Shown piece by piece: positions 27,641-36,404 of a stretch of 54,620 bases of DNA (positions are counted from its first letter, which is position 1; every line of letters begins with the position of its first letter). The notes below the pieces were generated by a model. It saw nothing but the letters and a program-made list of their open reading frames with translations. It had not been told where the DNA came from and ran no database searches. The stretch covers positions 1-54,620 of the forward strand of contig NZ_PNHQ01000014.1 of the NCBI RefSeq assembly GCF_002871935.1, read 5' to 3'. The DNA comes from Aerococcus viridans. GTDB taxonomy: Bacteria > Bacillota > Bacilli > Lactobacillales > Aerococcaceae. Both the position numbers and the translations under genes were made by a program.

Positions 27641-28175
27641 TTGAGTCGCCTCCTGAAATTCGTTGGAATACACCTGCATCAATCGTATCTGTATCATTTT
27701 TTAGGTGCTCTTGTGGTGGTAAAACGGTTAACATAGCATCTAATACACGGTCGTCGTCAGTCGCATTGGTATACTTCCCTATACAGTGAATTGTCACAAA
27801 TTGTTTTAATTCTTCTACACGAATAACTTCAAATTCAAAAGTAATGATTGAATTATGTGGAATCGAGTGAATAATGTTAATATTCATTTCTACTAAACGT
27901 GACCCAGGTCCAGGGAAGTTCATAGATACCGTACGGGTGATAATGCCCATTAAGGCAATTGGTGGTACCACAACATCACCCGGTGTAAGTCCTGCCTTAT
28001 GTGACGTTTGTTGTAGATATGCGGGATTTGAATCAGCAGTTACGCCCATATATAACAAAACATCTCGCTCTCTGATAGATTCAGTTACCCGAAAAGTATC
28101 TCCAACCTTTATAGATTGAAGTGTTTTGCCTATTGCAGCAAATTCTTGAGTCTCTTCTAAATTATGTTCTACCAT
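27630..28175 (-). CDS. MaoC/hot-dog-fold protein with altered catalytic motif
   Basis: The 181-residue protein resembles the MaoC/R-hydratase hot-dog fold. The hydratase motif (GDxNPxH) appears here as ADSNPAY: Asp48 is kept but the catalytic His is Tyr53, and the preceding Gly is Ala. The segment SMNFPGPGSRLVEMNINIIHSIP follows the expected second strand region. It may bind an acyl thioester without hydration activity. The gene overlaps polA by 11 bases and is probably cotranscribed with it, an unusual partner. Function unknown. Confidence 0.72.
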   Translation of the reverse strand: MVEHNLEETQEFAAIGKTLQSIKVGDTFRVTESIRERDVLLYMGVTADSNPAYLQQTSHKAGLTPGDVVVPPIALMGIITRTVSMNFPGPGSRLVEMNINIIHSIPHNSIITFEFEVIRVEELKQFVTIHCIGKYTNATDDDRVLDAMLTVLPPQEHLKNDTDTIDAGVFQRISGGDSIEY

Positions 28176-28324
28176 ATGTGATACTCCCCTAGCTTATTTT
28201 ATGTGATCTCCAACGTTTATTTGTTGCGGTAATCGCAACAGTCTCCTTCATATTTTAACAAAGATATTCATTATATGCGACAAATACCATAGTGCACTAA
28301 TCTAAACAATTATACTGGCTATAT

Positions 28325-28358
28325 GAAAAAAGCCATGACCAACATGTCATAGCTTTTA
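28325..28358 (-). terminator. Terminator of the M20 peptidase gene
   Basis: AAAGCTATGAC and GTCATGGCTTT pair (one wobble) on the minus strand with TTTTTC after, 9 bases past the stop codon. Confidence 0.8.
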
Positions 28359-28366
28359 AAACTGTT

Positions 28367-29617
28367 TTATTTGTTTTCTAAGTAAGTAGCTAACAAGTCA
28401 ATATATAAGTTAACGAATGTTAGATACTCATCTTTGTCCACGTATTCATCAATTTGATGTGATGTTGTTGAACCTGGACCAAAAATAATAATCGGATAAC
28501 CAGCAGGTTTATTAGCCACAAAGTTTGCACCATCAGTACCTCCCGTCATTGGCACTACAGCTAGGTCTTGATTTAAATATGTTGCACCTAAGCTTTTCGT
28601 TAATTGAACTAAATCTGAATCTACGCCACCATTTAGGGGTTTTAAATCAAGAGTGAGTTGTAAATCAAAATCTGCACCTTTATCCAAGAATGCTTGATAG
28701 ACCTCATTAAAAACACCTTTTACAGCTTCATTGTCAAATTCAGGTACAGTACGAATATTGAAGACAACTTCCGCATGGTCAGGAATCGTATTCACTTGAT
28801 CACCACCACGGAATACAGTCACATTAAAAGTTGGTTGTTTCAATAATTGATCTAGTTCTTGATTGCCAACTTCATCTCCTTCAACTGCACCGTAAAGGTT
28901 TAATACAGGTGAAAAATCTAATTGACCAAAGCTAATGTCCTTAGTTGCTTCTCTGAAAGCTTCTTTAAATGCTAAAGCAAAGTCCATTAATGGGTCAATT
29001 GCATTTATCCCACCACGAGGTCTAGAAGAATGAACCGATTTACCGCGTGAAGATACGACGAAGTTCATTGATCCTTTATGAGATGGATGAATCATACCTG
29101 TAGTTGGTTCTCCAATCACAATCGCATCAACATCTGTCAGATATCCAGCATCTTCCAATTGAATAGAACCAACCGCACCATTTTCTTCGTTATAAGTCGC
29201 TAATAGTCGTAAAGTACCCTTCTCAAGTAAACCTTGTTCCTTAATTTCAATCATGGCAATCACTAGTGCAGCTAGTCCGCCCTTCATATCTGTTGCACCA
29301 CGGCCAAATAATTTGCCATCGCGTTCCGTCAACGTATAAGGATCAGACGTCCAAGCTTCCGCATTTCCAGCAGATACGACATCCATATGACCAGAAATTG
29401 CTAAAACTGGTGAACCTGAACCAATTTCTGCTATTAAGTTCGCACGACCAGGAATCCCTGTTGGAATTACTTTTGACTCTATACCATATTTGTCTAATAA
29501 AGCCGCTAAATAGTTCGCCACATCTTCTTCATTACGGTCAACAGTCTCAATCGCCACAATATCACTTAAAATTTTAATTTTTTCTTCATCAGTAAATACT
29601 TTTGCTACTTTTGTCAA
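28367..29617 (-). CDS. M20 family metallopeptidase, ArgE/DapE-like
   Basis: The 416-residue enzyme belongs to the M20 family of dizinc deacylases, nearest in pattern to succinyl-diaminopimelate desuccinylase. Metal ligands appear in SGHMDVV, GRGATDMKGG, YNEENGAVGS and the C-terminal FGPGSTTSHQIDEY. The specificity (succinyl-DAP, acetylornithine or a dipeptide) cannot be fixed. The start is TTG at 29617 with GGAG 8 bases upstream. It stands alone with its own terminator. Confidence 0.85.
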   Translation of the reverse strand: MTKVAKVFTDEEKIKILSDIVAIETVDRNEEDVANYLAALLDKYGIESKVIPTGIPGRANLIAEIGSGSPVLAISGHMDVVSAGNAEAWTSDPYTLTERDGKLFGRGATDMKGGLAALVIAMIEIKEQGLLEKGTLRLLATYNEENGAVGSIQLEDAGYLTDVDAIVIGEPTTGMIHPSHKGSMNFVVSSRGKSVHSSRPRGGINAIDPLMDFALAFKEAFREATKDISFGQLDFSPVLNLYGAVEGDEVGNQELDQLLKQPTFNVTVFRGGDQVNTIPDHAEVVFNIRTVPEFDNEAVKGVFNEVYQAFLDKGADFDLQLTLDLKPLNGGVDSDLVQLTKSLGATYLNQDLAVVPMTGGTDGANFVANKPAGYPIIIFGPGSTTSHQIDEYVDKDEYLTFVNLYIDLLATYLENK

Positions 29618-29812
29618 TCAGAACACTCCTCATTTTTCTGCCAATTCCTATGGCATTCATCTCTACCGTTCATTCTAGCACGAATTTCTGATAGTAAATA
29701 ACAAATTGCCCACGAGTTTTCAATCAGGAGTGTTCGCTTTTATTGAACTAAGTGTGTGAATAACTCTCGCAACTGAATGAAGCTAGTTTTAGGTTAAAAC
29801 CACCATTCATTT

Positions 29813-29826
29813 AGAAATCGTTTTCA
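29813..29826 (+). promoter_or_regulatory. Candidate cre site (CcpA operator) before the phosphatase gene
   Basis: The reverse complement TGAAAACGATTTCT matches the cre consensus TGWAARCGYTWNCW at all but one position. It overlaps the -35 region (TTTTCA, 29821-29826) of a promoter whose extended -10 is TGCTAGAAT (29841-29849), 17 bases on. Repression by CcpA is inferred. Confidence 0.4.
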
Positions 29827-29840
29827 TAAATCGTTTATTA

Positions 29841-29849
29841 TGCTAGAAT
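29841..29849 (+). promoter_or_regulatory. Extended -10 promoter of the histidine phosphatase gene
   Basis: TGCTAGAAT, with TGn before TAGAAT, sits 43 bases before the ATG at 29892; TTTTCA lies 17 bases upstream as a weak -35. Confidence 0.5.
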
Positions 29850-29891
29850 AAAGTTAACATCGAATTTTAAAATATGAGAGGAGTGAATAAA

Positions 29892-30563
29892 ATGGCAGCT
29901 ATCCATTATTACTTTGTCCGTCACGGTGAAACAACCGCCAATGCAGATCAACGCATTCAAGGTTGGACGGATTCCCCAGTCACACGTACTGGTATGCGTG
30001 TTGTAGACCAAGTAGCTGATACTCTAGCAGACATCCCTTTTGATTTAGCATATACGAGTGATTTAGACCGATGTGTTGAAACTGGTGAACGCATTTTAAT
30101 GAAACAAGATCATGATATTCAACTATTTACAGTTGAAGGTTTTAGAGAATACAATTTTGGTGGTTTAGAAGATCAAGATATTGAAAAGGTATGGCCAAAG
30201 TCCATTGGCCAATTGGTTGACGACATGCGTATCAATCAAATTCCTTCCACCCAATACGTGCCATTGATTATTGAAAATCTTGTTGCACGTGACGAAGAAG
30301 GAAATTCAGAAGACTTTATTACATTTTGGCATCGCATTGAAGAAGCCATGTTGGATATCCATGACGATGCCTTAGAAGTCGGTATGGAAACCCAAAAACA
30401 AGATATCAATGTTTTAATCATTAGCCACGACATGCCTATTCGCTTCTTCTTACATGAAGTACTAGCTGAATTTGACCTTAAAGAAGACTTAGATTATGGC
30501 CATTATGCCCATGTTGTCTATGCTAAAGGTGCTTACGAACTAGAAGAATTTAACCAAGTATAA
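29892..30563 (+). CDS. Histidine phosphatase family protein (phosphoglycerate mutase-like)
   Basis: The 223-residue protein has the RHGET motif (R10-T14) with the phospho-accepting His11, a DLDRCVETGERI segment and the second catalytic His in ISHDMPIRFFL. This is the broad phosphoglycerate mutase/phosphatase family; the substrate cannot be assigned. It is longer and less canonical than GpmA and lacks the residues for a confident mutase call. GAGGAG lies 8 bases before the chosen ATG. A near-perfect cre site overlaps its promoter, hinting at carbon catabolite control. Confidence 0.82.
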   Translation: MAAIHYYFVRHGETTANADQRIQGWTDSPVTRTGMRVVDQVADTLADIPFDLAYTSDLDRCVETGERILMKQDHDIQLFTVEGFREYNFGGLEDQDIEKVWPKSIGQLVDDMRINQIPSTQYVPLIIENLVARDEEGNSEDFITFWHRIEEAMLDIHDDALEVGMETQKQDINVLIISHDMPIRFFLHEVLAEFDLKEDLDYGHYAHVVYAKGAYELEEFNQV

Positions 30564-30587
30564 CGCCATACAATTCATTCACATAAA

Positions 30588-30627
30588 TAAAAAAGGTGGG
30601 GTTGCTGAATAAACCACACCTTTTTTG
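30588..30627 (+). terminator. Bidirectional terminator between the phosphatase gene and the folate operon
   Basis: AAAAAGGTGGGGTT and AACCACACCTTTTT pair around GCTGAATA, with A and T runs at both ends. It can stop both the phosphatase transcript and the folate operon arriving from the other side. Confidence 0.8.
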
Positions 30628-30749
30628 GATACTTAAACAAATTTCGACGCAAAACAACTATTCATATATACCCGCCCTAATATAAGGTATATATGGATTA
30701 TATATCTATCCTTCTTCATTTCTAAAACAGTTAAAAATATTCGTATTCC

Positions 30750-31283
30750 TTAACGTCTATGATAAATATGAATGGTTAGGCCACCTATCACATCAACTTG
30801 GTCTAATTGTAAAGGTATACTTTCATTTAATTCATAAAATAAAGGTTTACCTTTACCTAAGATAATCGGTACAGTCCCAATAATGTACTCATCTATCGCA
30901 TTTGCTGCCATAAATGTTTTCAATACAATTCCCCCACCATATAAGTAAATATGGTGACCTTGCTTTTTCTTTGCCAACATTAATTTCACAATTTGTCCTG
31001 GTTTGACAAAATGGATATTCCCCTCATTAGGTCGTTTTTCATTTGTCACCACATAAATTGTTTTACTTGGGAAATCTGCTGCAAAACCAATTTTATAAGA
31101 TTGATGTCCCATTACTATCAAGTCATACATATCGAAAAAGGTTTCGAGTGAATACGGTGAATCACCCGTTGAGATATCTTTTAAGTGAGGACCTGGTATA
31201 CCTTCAATAAAATCAAATTGATCATCTGAGTCAGCGATATATCCATCTACACTCTGTACAATACTTAAGGCAATTTTACCCAC
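30750..31283 (-). CDS. Dihydrofolate reductase family protein (RibD C-terminal-like)
   Basis: The 177-residue protein fits the RibD_C/DHFR-like fold: IALSIVQSVDGYIADSDDQ at the N-terminus, VMGHQSYKI, and a glycine-rich NADPH-binding loop HIYLYGGGIVLKTFM. It starts at GTG (31283), 5 bases after GGAG. As the last gene of the folate operon it may act as a dihydrofolate or pteridine reductase. The canonical FolA pattern is absent, so the reaction is an inference from position. Confidence 0.78.
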   Translation of the reverse strand: MGKIALSIVQSVDGYIADSDDQFDFIEGIPGPHLKDISTGDSPYSLETFFDMYDLIVMGHQSYKIGFAADFPSKTIYVVTNEKRPNEGNIHFVKPGQIVKLMLAKKKQGHHIYLYGGGIVLKTFMAANAIDEYIIGTVPIILGKGKPLFYELNESIPLQLDQVDVIGGLTIHIYHRR

Positions 31284-31319
31284 GATTTCTCCTTCCTAAT
31301 CAGCTTTTATTGCCAATGG

Positions 31320-31829
31320 TTATTGCGCTAATCTGAATCCTGAAATCCGGACATCGTCTCTTTCCGCTTGTGGTAGTTGGTCGCGTAAACTAACAACTGA
31401 TTGCCCTAGAATAGGGACCTGCCATGAACCAACGATATCTGCAGCCGGACATAAGACAAAAGCACGTTCATGCATCCGTGGGTGCGGTACTTGTAAGTCT
31501 GGTGTGTCAATAATCTCTTCGTCTATAAGTAAAATATCTACATCGATGGTGCGGGGACCATTTTTAATTGTTCGAACACGCTTTTGATCCTGTTCAATCT
31601 TTTGACAAAAAACTAATAAACTATCTTCATCTAAATCTGTTTGAATATGAATAACCATATTTAAAAAGTCTTCTTGGTCAAGATAACCTTTAGGCACAGT
31701 CTCATAAATTGGTGAAATGCTCTTCACTACCATTGATTCATGCTGTTTAAAAGCTGCTACTGCATTTTTTAAGTGATCTAATTTAGGGGCGATATTTGAT
31801 CCTAAGGCAATTAATATGTCACGTTGCAT
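31320..31829 (-). CDS. folK: 6-hydroxymethyl-7,8-dihydropterin pyrophosphokinase
   Basis: FolK transfers pyrophosphate from ATP to hydroxymethyl-dihydropterin. The 169-residue protein has IALGSNIAPK, the loop VPKGYLDQEDFLNMV and the signature GPRTIDVDILLI. GAGGTGA lies 7 bases before the ATG, and it begins 2 bases past the folB stop. Length and order are normal for a folate operon. Confidence 0.95.
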   Translation of the reverse strand: MQRDILIALGSNIAPKLDHLKNAVAAFKQHESMVVKSISPIYETVPKGYLDQEDFLNMVIHIQTDLDEDSLLVFCQKIEQDQKRVRTIKNGPRTIDVDILLIDEEIIDTPDLQVPHPRMHERAFVLCPAADIVGSWQVPILGQSVVSLRDQLPQAERDDVRISGFRLAQ

Positions 31830-31831
31830 CT

Positions 31832-32233
31832 TTATTTCACCTCATTTATTTGGTCAAACCATGCACGGTCACGTTGGATTTCAATTGCAACACTATCATA
31901 GATGCCACGAATTGGCGGATCAGGTTTTACTATTTTAATGGTTACTGCTTCAACAAAAGAAAAGTCAGATAAAATGCGTACTGCTAATTTATGAGCTAAC
32001 CGCTCTAATAATTTTACTGGAGGTTGATGGACCACAACATCTTCAATCACAGTATAAACATCAGCATAAGACACCGAATCGTACATATTGTCTGATTGCC
32101 CAGCTGGACCTAAGTCAACAGTTAAGACAGCATCCACATTAAAACGTTGTCCTAAAGTTGTTTCCTCAGCTAACAAGCCATGATTGGCGTAGAATTGCAG
32201 GTTATTTAAATATATTTTGTCCCTTGTTGCCAT
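31832..32233 (-). CDS. folB: Dihydroneopterin aldolase
   Basis: FolB cleaves dihydroneopterin to hydroxymethyl-dihydropterin. The 133-residue protein has FYANHGLLAEETTLGQRF, VSYADVYTVIEDVV and VTIKIVKPDPPIRGIYD with the catalytic lysine (KPDPPI). GGAGG lies just upstream of the ATG. It sits between folP and folK with very short spacers. Confidence 0.95.
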   Translation of the reverse strand: MATRDKIYLNNLQFYANHGLLAEETTLGQRFNVDAVLTVDLGPAGQSDNMYDSVSYADVYTVIEDVVVHQPPVKLLERLAHKLAVRILSDFSFVEAVTIKIVKPDPPIRGIYDSVAIEIQRDRAWFDQINEVK

Positions 32234-32245
32234 CTGACTTCCTCC

Positions 32246-33085
32246 TCATCGCGCTAGGGGCGCTACTTGTCCACGTTTAATGGCATCCGCAACTACCGCT
32301 GCTTCCTTGTTTACTTTCACATTGTGGACACGAACCATATCAGCACCCGATAAAATACCCGAAACAGTAGTAGCTGCAGTAACTACGTCCCGCTCATTAG
32401 CCGGCACATCCACTAATTTCCCTAAGAACCCTTTCCTTGAAGTGGCTAAAAGGATAGGCATACCAAAGCTAGCTAATTCTTGTAATCCTTGAATTGCCAA
32501 CAAGTTGTCATCCGCTGTTTTTGCGAACCCAACCCCTGGATCAAGAATTAATTGGTCATCACGCATACCTTGTTTACGGGCAATCTCAATAGATGCTTGT
32601 AAGTCCGTTTTCATTTCATCCATCATATTTTGATAGGGTTTATATGTTTCACGGTTATGCATCAAAATCAAGGGGGCATCAAAGTCAGCACAAACCTTCG
32701 CAATTTCAGGTTCTCTAGTTGCTGCCCATTGATCATTGATAATGTCTGCGCCAGCTTCTAAGGCTTGACGGGCTACTTCAGCTTTCCAAGTATCCACTGA
32801 AATGATAACATCTGATACTTCACGTATAGCCTTCACGGCCGGCACAACTCGCTTTAATTCTTCTTCAAGGGTTACTGGTACATGACCTGGGCGGGTTGAT
32901 TCCCCGCCTACATCAATAATATCTACTCCCTCTGACACCATCTTCTTCACTTGGGCAATCATATCATCTGAAGCGAGATACGCACCACCGTCCGAAAATG
33001 AATCAGGCGTCACATTTAAAATGCCCATGATCCAAGTGTGGTCGCTTGGGAAATTGAAGGTTTTATTTAATCGTTTAATATACAT
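32246..33085 (-). CDS. folP: Dihydropteroate synthase
   Basis: FolP joins p-aminobenzoate to the pterin and is the sulfonamide target. The 279-residue TIM-barrel enzyme has ILNVTPDSFSDGG (22-34), DVGGESTRPGH, ISVDTWKAEVA, DPGVGFAKT and RVHNVKVNKEA. Nothing unusual is seen at the sulfonamide-contacting loops. It starts 18 bases after folE; the ribosome site is weak (GTGAG). Confidence 0.96.
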   Translation of the reverse strand: MYIKRLNKTFNFPSDHTWIMGILNVTPDSFSDGGAYLASDDMIAQVKKMVSEGVDIIDVGGESTRPGHVPVTLEEELKRVVPAVKAIREVSDVIISVDTWKAEVARQALEAGADIINDQWAATREPEIAKVCADFDAPLILMHNRETYKPYQNMMDEMKTDLQASIEIARKQGMRDDQLILDPGVGFAKTADDNLLAIQGLQELASFGMPILLATSRKGFLGKLVDVPANERDVVTAATTVSGILSGADMVRVHNVKVNKEAAVVADAIKRGQVAPLAR

Positions 33086-33103
33086 CTACTCACAAACTTT
33101 CTA

Positions 33104-33658
33104 CTATAATTGCATCATATCTAAAGCCTCTTGACGGCGGTCACGATCGTTATAAACACCACGTGTTGCATAGGTAACCGTTTTACTACCCGGCTTCTTA
33201 ATGCCTCTTAGCGTCATACACATATGTTCTGCTTCAAGGACTACATAAACCCCTTCAGCCCCTAATTCATTTGCTAATACATCCGCGACCTGGTTGGTCA
33301 ACCGCTCTTGTAATTGTGGTCTTAAGGCAAAATCTTCTACAATCCTAGCCAATTTAGATAAACCAATAACTTGACCGTCTTTTGGAATATAAGCGACATG
33401 TGCTTGGCCAATTACCGGTAATAAGTGGTGCTCACATGTTGAGTGAAAAGGGATATCCTTTACCAACACAAATTCTGATGCTGATTCAGAAAATGTTTTT
33501 TCTGTATGTATTTTAGGATCTCTAGTTAAGCCATCAAATACCTCTGCATACATCCTAGCTACTCGCTCAGGGGTTTCAACTAACCCTTCACGGTCCGGAT
33601 TTTCGCCAATAGCAAGCAATATCTCTCTGACTGCTTTTTCAATTCGTTTCGTGTCCAT
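33104..33658 (-). CDS. folE: GTP cyclohydrolase I
   Basis: FolE opens the folate pathway by turning GTP into dihydroneopterin triphosphate. The 184-residue type IA enzyme has zinc ligands in [10 protein letters not shown] and [10 protein letters not shown], so it is the zinc form. The C-terminus is typical. I start it at the ATG at 33658 after AAAGGTG; a six-codon upstream extension overlaps the ribosome site. It lies second in folC-folE-folP-folB-folK. Confidence 0.96.
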   Translation of the reverse strand: MDTKRIEKAVREILLAIGENPDREGLVETPERVARMYAEVFDGLTRDPKIHTEKTFSESASEFVLVKDIPFHSTCEHHLLPVIGQAHVAYIPKDGQVIGLSKLARIVEDFALRPQLQERLTNQVADVLANELGAEGVYVVLEAEHMCMTLRGIKKPGSKTVTYATRGVYNDRDRRQEALDMMQL

Positions 33659-33699
33659 TTTGTCACCTTTTTCCATTTTTTTAATGTTCTACTATACTT

Positions 33700-34977
33700 T
33701 TATGCCTTATTTTGAATCATCTCTCGAAGATAGCCCACAAAATAGAATGAACCAAATATACATAAGACATCTTCGCTATTTAAATCTGCTATTGCCATTG
33801 CGAAGGCTGCCTGATCTGACTCAGCCAGTGCAACAGTTACGCCAGTTTTTTCCACCATAGTGGCTAATGCCTCAGCAGGTAAGGCACGATTTGAATGAGG
33901 GGTAACTGTAATAATCTTTTGAAAGATGGGCGCAATCTCTTTGACAACATGTACGACATCTTTATCGGCTAACATGCCCATAATCGCTACTCTTTTCCCT
34001 ATTTTTTCAGTTGGATAATGGGTTAAAAGTGCCTCCTTCAATGACAGGATGCCATCCATATTATGTGAGCCATCTATAATAATGGCCGGATTTGTTGCAA
34101 CTTGTTCAAAACGTGCTGGCCAAGTAACTGTCATAAGCCCCTGTTGGATAGCTTGGTCTGAAATGGTGATGCCTTGTGCTTTCAAGGCATAGGTAATTTC
34201 AATTGCTAGGGCGGCGTTATTCACCTGATAAGGCGCCTGTAAATTGAGTTTATACTGGTGTCCTTTATAATTGAAAATTTGCAATCCCAGGCTATCGTAA
34301 CCTACTAGTTCAATATCGGCTGGTTTGACTTCATGTATAGGTACTTGAAGCTGGTCAGCTTGATGTGCGATGACCTGTTTTACCTCATCAACTTGTGGAT
34401 AGACGACTAAGGGAACGTCAGTTTTTAATATACCTGCTTTCTCACCAGCAATTTCTGTTAAAGTGTTGCCGAGAATTTTCTGATGATCTAAAGCAATTTT
34501 TGTGATAACGGTGACCAGTGGTTTCTCGATGATATTGGTTGCATCTAATCTCCCGCCTAAGCCAACTTCTAAGACGACAAAGTCTACTTCTTCAGCTTCG
34601 AAGACCAACCAAGCGAGTCCAGTAAATACTTCAAATTCAGTATAGTATTCATCAGGTGCTAAGGCTGCTGTCATCCGATCAACTTGTTTCATCAATTGGT
34701 CATCCGTCACTTGCTTGCCATTAATTTGAATCCGTTCGTTAAAGTCTACCAATGATGGAGAAGTAAATAAGCCGACTTTATAGCCTGCCTGCTCTAGGAT
34801 CGTACTAAGCATTTTAGCTGTAGACCCCTTACCATTAGTTCCAGCAATATGAATCGTTGGTAGTTCGTTTTCTGGATGGTTAAAATGAGCCATTAATTGT
34901 TTCATTGACGCTAATCCTAACACCATTTCGCCTGCGGGTGCTAGGGGCAACTTTGCTTGAAGTGATTCGTATCGCAA
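33700..34977 (-). CDS. folC: Folylpolyglutamate / dihydrofolate synthase
   Basis: FolC adds glutamates to folates. The 425-residue protein has the P-loop GTNGKGS (46-52), VLEVGLGGRLDATN and IIDGSHNMDG. The start is TTG at 34977 with GAGG 8 bases upstream. The N-terminus is rather short of the usual helix with the IHS motif, but all catalytic blocks are there. It heads the folate operon, starting about 60 bases after a TATACT box. Confidence 0.93.
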   Translation of the reverse strand: MRYESLQAKLPLAPAGEMVLGLASMKQLMAHFNHPENELPTIHIAGTNGKGSTAKMLSTILEQAGYKVGLFTSPSLVDFNERIQINGKQVTDDQLMKQVDRMTAALAPDEYYTEFEVFTGLAWLVFEAEEVDFVVLEVGLGGRLDATNIIEKPLVTVITKIALDHQKILGNTLTEIAGEKAGILKTDVPLVVYPQVDEVKQVIAHQADQLQVPIHEVKPADIELVGYDSLGLQIFNYKGHQYKLNLQAPYQVNNAALAIEITYALKAQGITISDQAIQQGLMTVTWPARFEQVATNPAIIIDGSHNMDGILSLKEALLTHYPTEKIGKRVAIMGMLADKDVVHVVKEIAPIFQKIITVTPHSNRALPAEALATMVEKTGVTVALAESDQAAFAMAIADLNSEDVLCIFGSFYFVGYLREMIQNKA

Positions 34978-35033
34978 TGATTAAGCCTCTTTTCATGATG
35001 ATTTAAACGGATAATTTGATACCAGTCCAATTA

Positions 35034-35058
35034 AGTATAGCTAACTTTTATTTGTTAG
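35034..35058 (-). promoter_or_regulatory. Candidate promoter and inverted repeat upstream of folC
   Basis: TATACT (minus strand, 35034-35039) is directly preceded by the inverted repeat CTAAC-N8-GTTAG (35041-35058). The arms lie in the spacer, where an operator might act. No -35 of good quality is at 17 bases, and no THF riboswitch is recognised here. Confidence 0.35.
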
Positions 35059-35214
35059 TCATCAACGGATGCCTATTTTTCAATAGTTCGTGTTCTAAGA
35101 ATAACTATTCTAATATTAATCAACTGCTATTGCTTGAGAAATCAACGTCATTATATTACAACAGGTGTATATTAGTTTGAAACCGAAATATTAGTTCTAA
35201 AAGGAGATGAAAGA

Positions 35215-36171
35215 ATGGGATTATTAGTAGACGGGGTCTGGAAGGACCAATGGTATGATACCAAATCAACAGGTGGACGTTTCGTCCGGAAAGATTCTCA
35301 ATTCAGAAATTGGGTGACTAAAGACGGCTCACCTGGACCATCGGGCGAAGGTGGCTTTAAGGCAGAACCAGGACGCTATCACTTGTATGTATCTTTAGCT
35401 TGTCCTTGGGCTAGTCGTACGTTAATGATGCGCAAATTAAAGGGTCTAGAAGACATGATTTCTATTTCAATCGTCAATCCAATTATGTTGGAAAATGGCT
35501 GGACTTTTGCGCCAGATCAAGGGGTTATTGCTGATCCTATCTTAAATGCTGACTTCCTATACCAAGTTTATACGCACGCTGACCCTAACTATACGGGTCG
35601 TGTAACTGTACCAGTTTTATACGATAAGCAAAATGATACGATTGTGAATAACGAATCGTCTGAAATTATGCTGATGTTCAATACTGCTTTTGATGACATT
35701 GGTGCTATCGAAGGTGATTACTATCCTGAAGCACTGCGTGACCAAATCAAAGAAATGGATGATTACATCTATCCAAATATTAATAACGGTGTCTATAAAG
35801 CCGGTTTCGCAACAGATCAAGCTGTTTATGAAGAAGAAGTTGGTCATGTATTTGACACCCTAGAAAAAATAGATGGTATCTTAGCCAACAATAAATTCTT
35901 ATTGGGTGATCAATTTACCACTTCCGATATCCGCTTGTTCCCAACACTAATCCGCTTTGAGCATGTTTACTATGGTCATTTTAAATGCAATATTAAACAT
36001 TTAACTGACTTTGAAAATGTTTGGCGTTATACGCGTGAAATTTACAATATGCCAGGTATATCTGACACAGTTGATTTTTACCATATCCAACATCACTACT
36101 ACGGTAGTCATCCAACTATCAATCCGAATGGTATTATTCCAGCTGGACCTGCAATTAGTCTAGATATTTAA
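35215..36171 (+). CDS. Glutathionyl-hydroquinone reductase (GST superfamily)
   Basis: The 318-residue protein belongs to the Xi-class GST/ECM4/YqjG family, which reduces glutathionyl-hydroquinones through a catalytic cysteine. It has CPWASR with Cys63 at the family position, the thioredoxin-like N-domain, and a helical C-domain with DIRLFPTLIRFEHVYYGHFK. AAGGAGAT precedes the ATG. It stands as a single gene with its own terminator, divergent from folC. The role in this organism, which may rely on other thiols, is uncertain. Confidence 0.9.
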   Translation: MGLLVDGVWKDQWYDTKSTGGRFVRKDSQFRNWVTKDGSPGPSGEGGFKAEPGRYHLYVSLACPWASRTLMMRKLKGLEDMISISIVNPIMLENGWTFAPDQGVIADPILNADFLYQVYTHADPNYTGRVTVPVLYDKQNDTIVNNESSEIMLMFNTAFDDIGAIEGDYYPEALRDQIKEMDDYIYPNINNGVYKAGFATDQAVYEEEVGHVFDTLEKIDGILANNKFLLGDQFTTSDIRLFPTLIRFEHVYYGHFKCNIKHLTDFENVWRYTREIYNMPGISDTVDFYHIQHHYYGSHPTINPNGIIPAGPAISLDI

Positions 36172-36197
36172 CTGGTTGAAATGTAAATAAAATCAAT

Positions 36198-36238
36198 AAA
36201 AAAACTGGTGTTTACTGATAAAAGTACACCAGTTTTTG
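36198..36238 (+). terminator. Terminator of the glutathionyl-hydroquinone reductase gene
   Basis: AAAAACTGGTGT and ACACCAGTTTTT pair around an AT-rich loop, 26 bases past the stop codon. Confidence 0.85.
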
Positions 36239-36404
36239 CTTTCATGATAAGTGCATTTATCCTTTCATACTGTCTTCTTTAACGTTTAATAAAAGGAAAT
36301 TGTAATGTCTCTTTTTAGCATGCTGTAAGTTAGCTACTATTTAGTATCTAAAATACTCAATTGCTTATACTGCGATATCATCATCCTACTTTTTTATCCA
36401 TAAC

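Noticed and set aside
34978..35214. THF riboswitch before the folate operon
   Set aside because: No matching conserved core was seen; only a TATACT box and a short inverted repeat are present.
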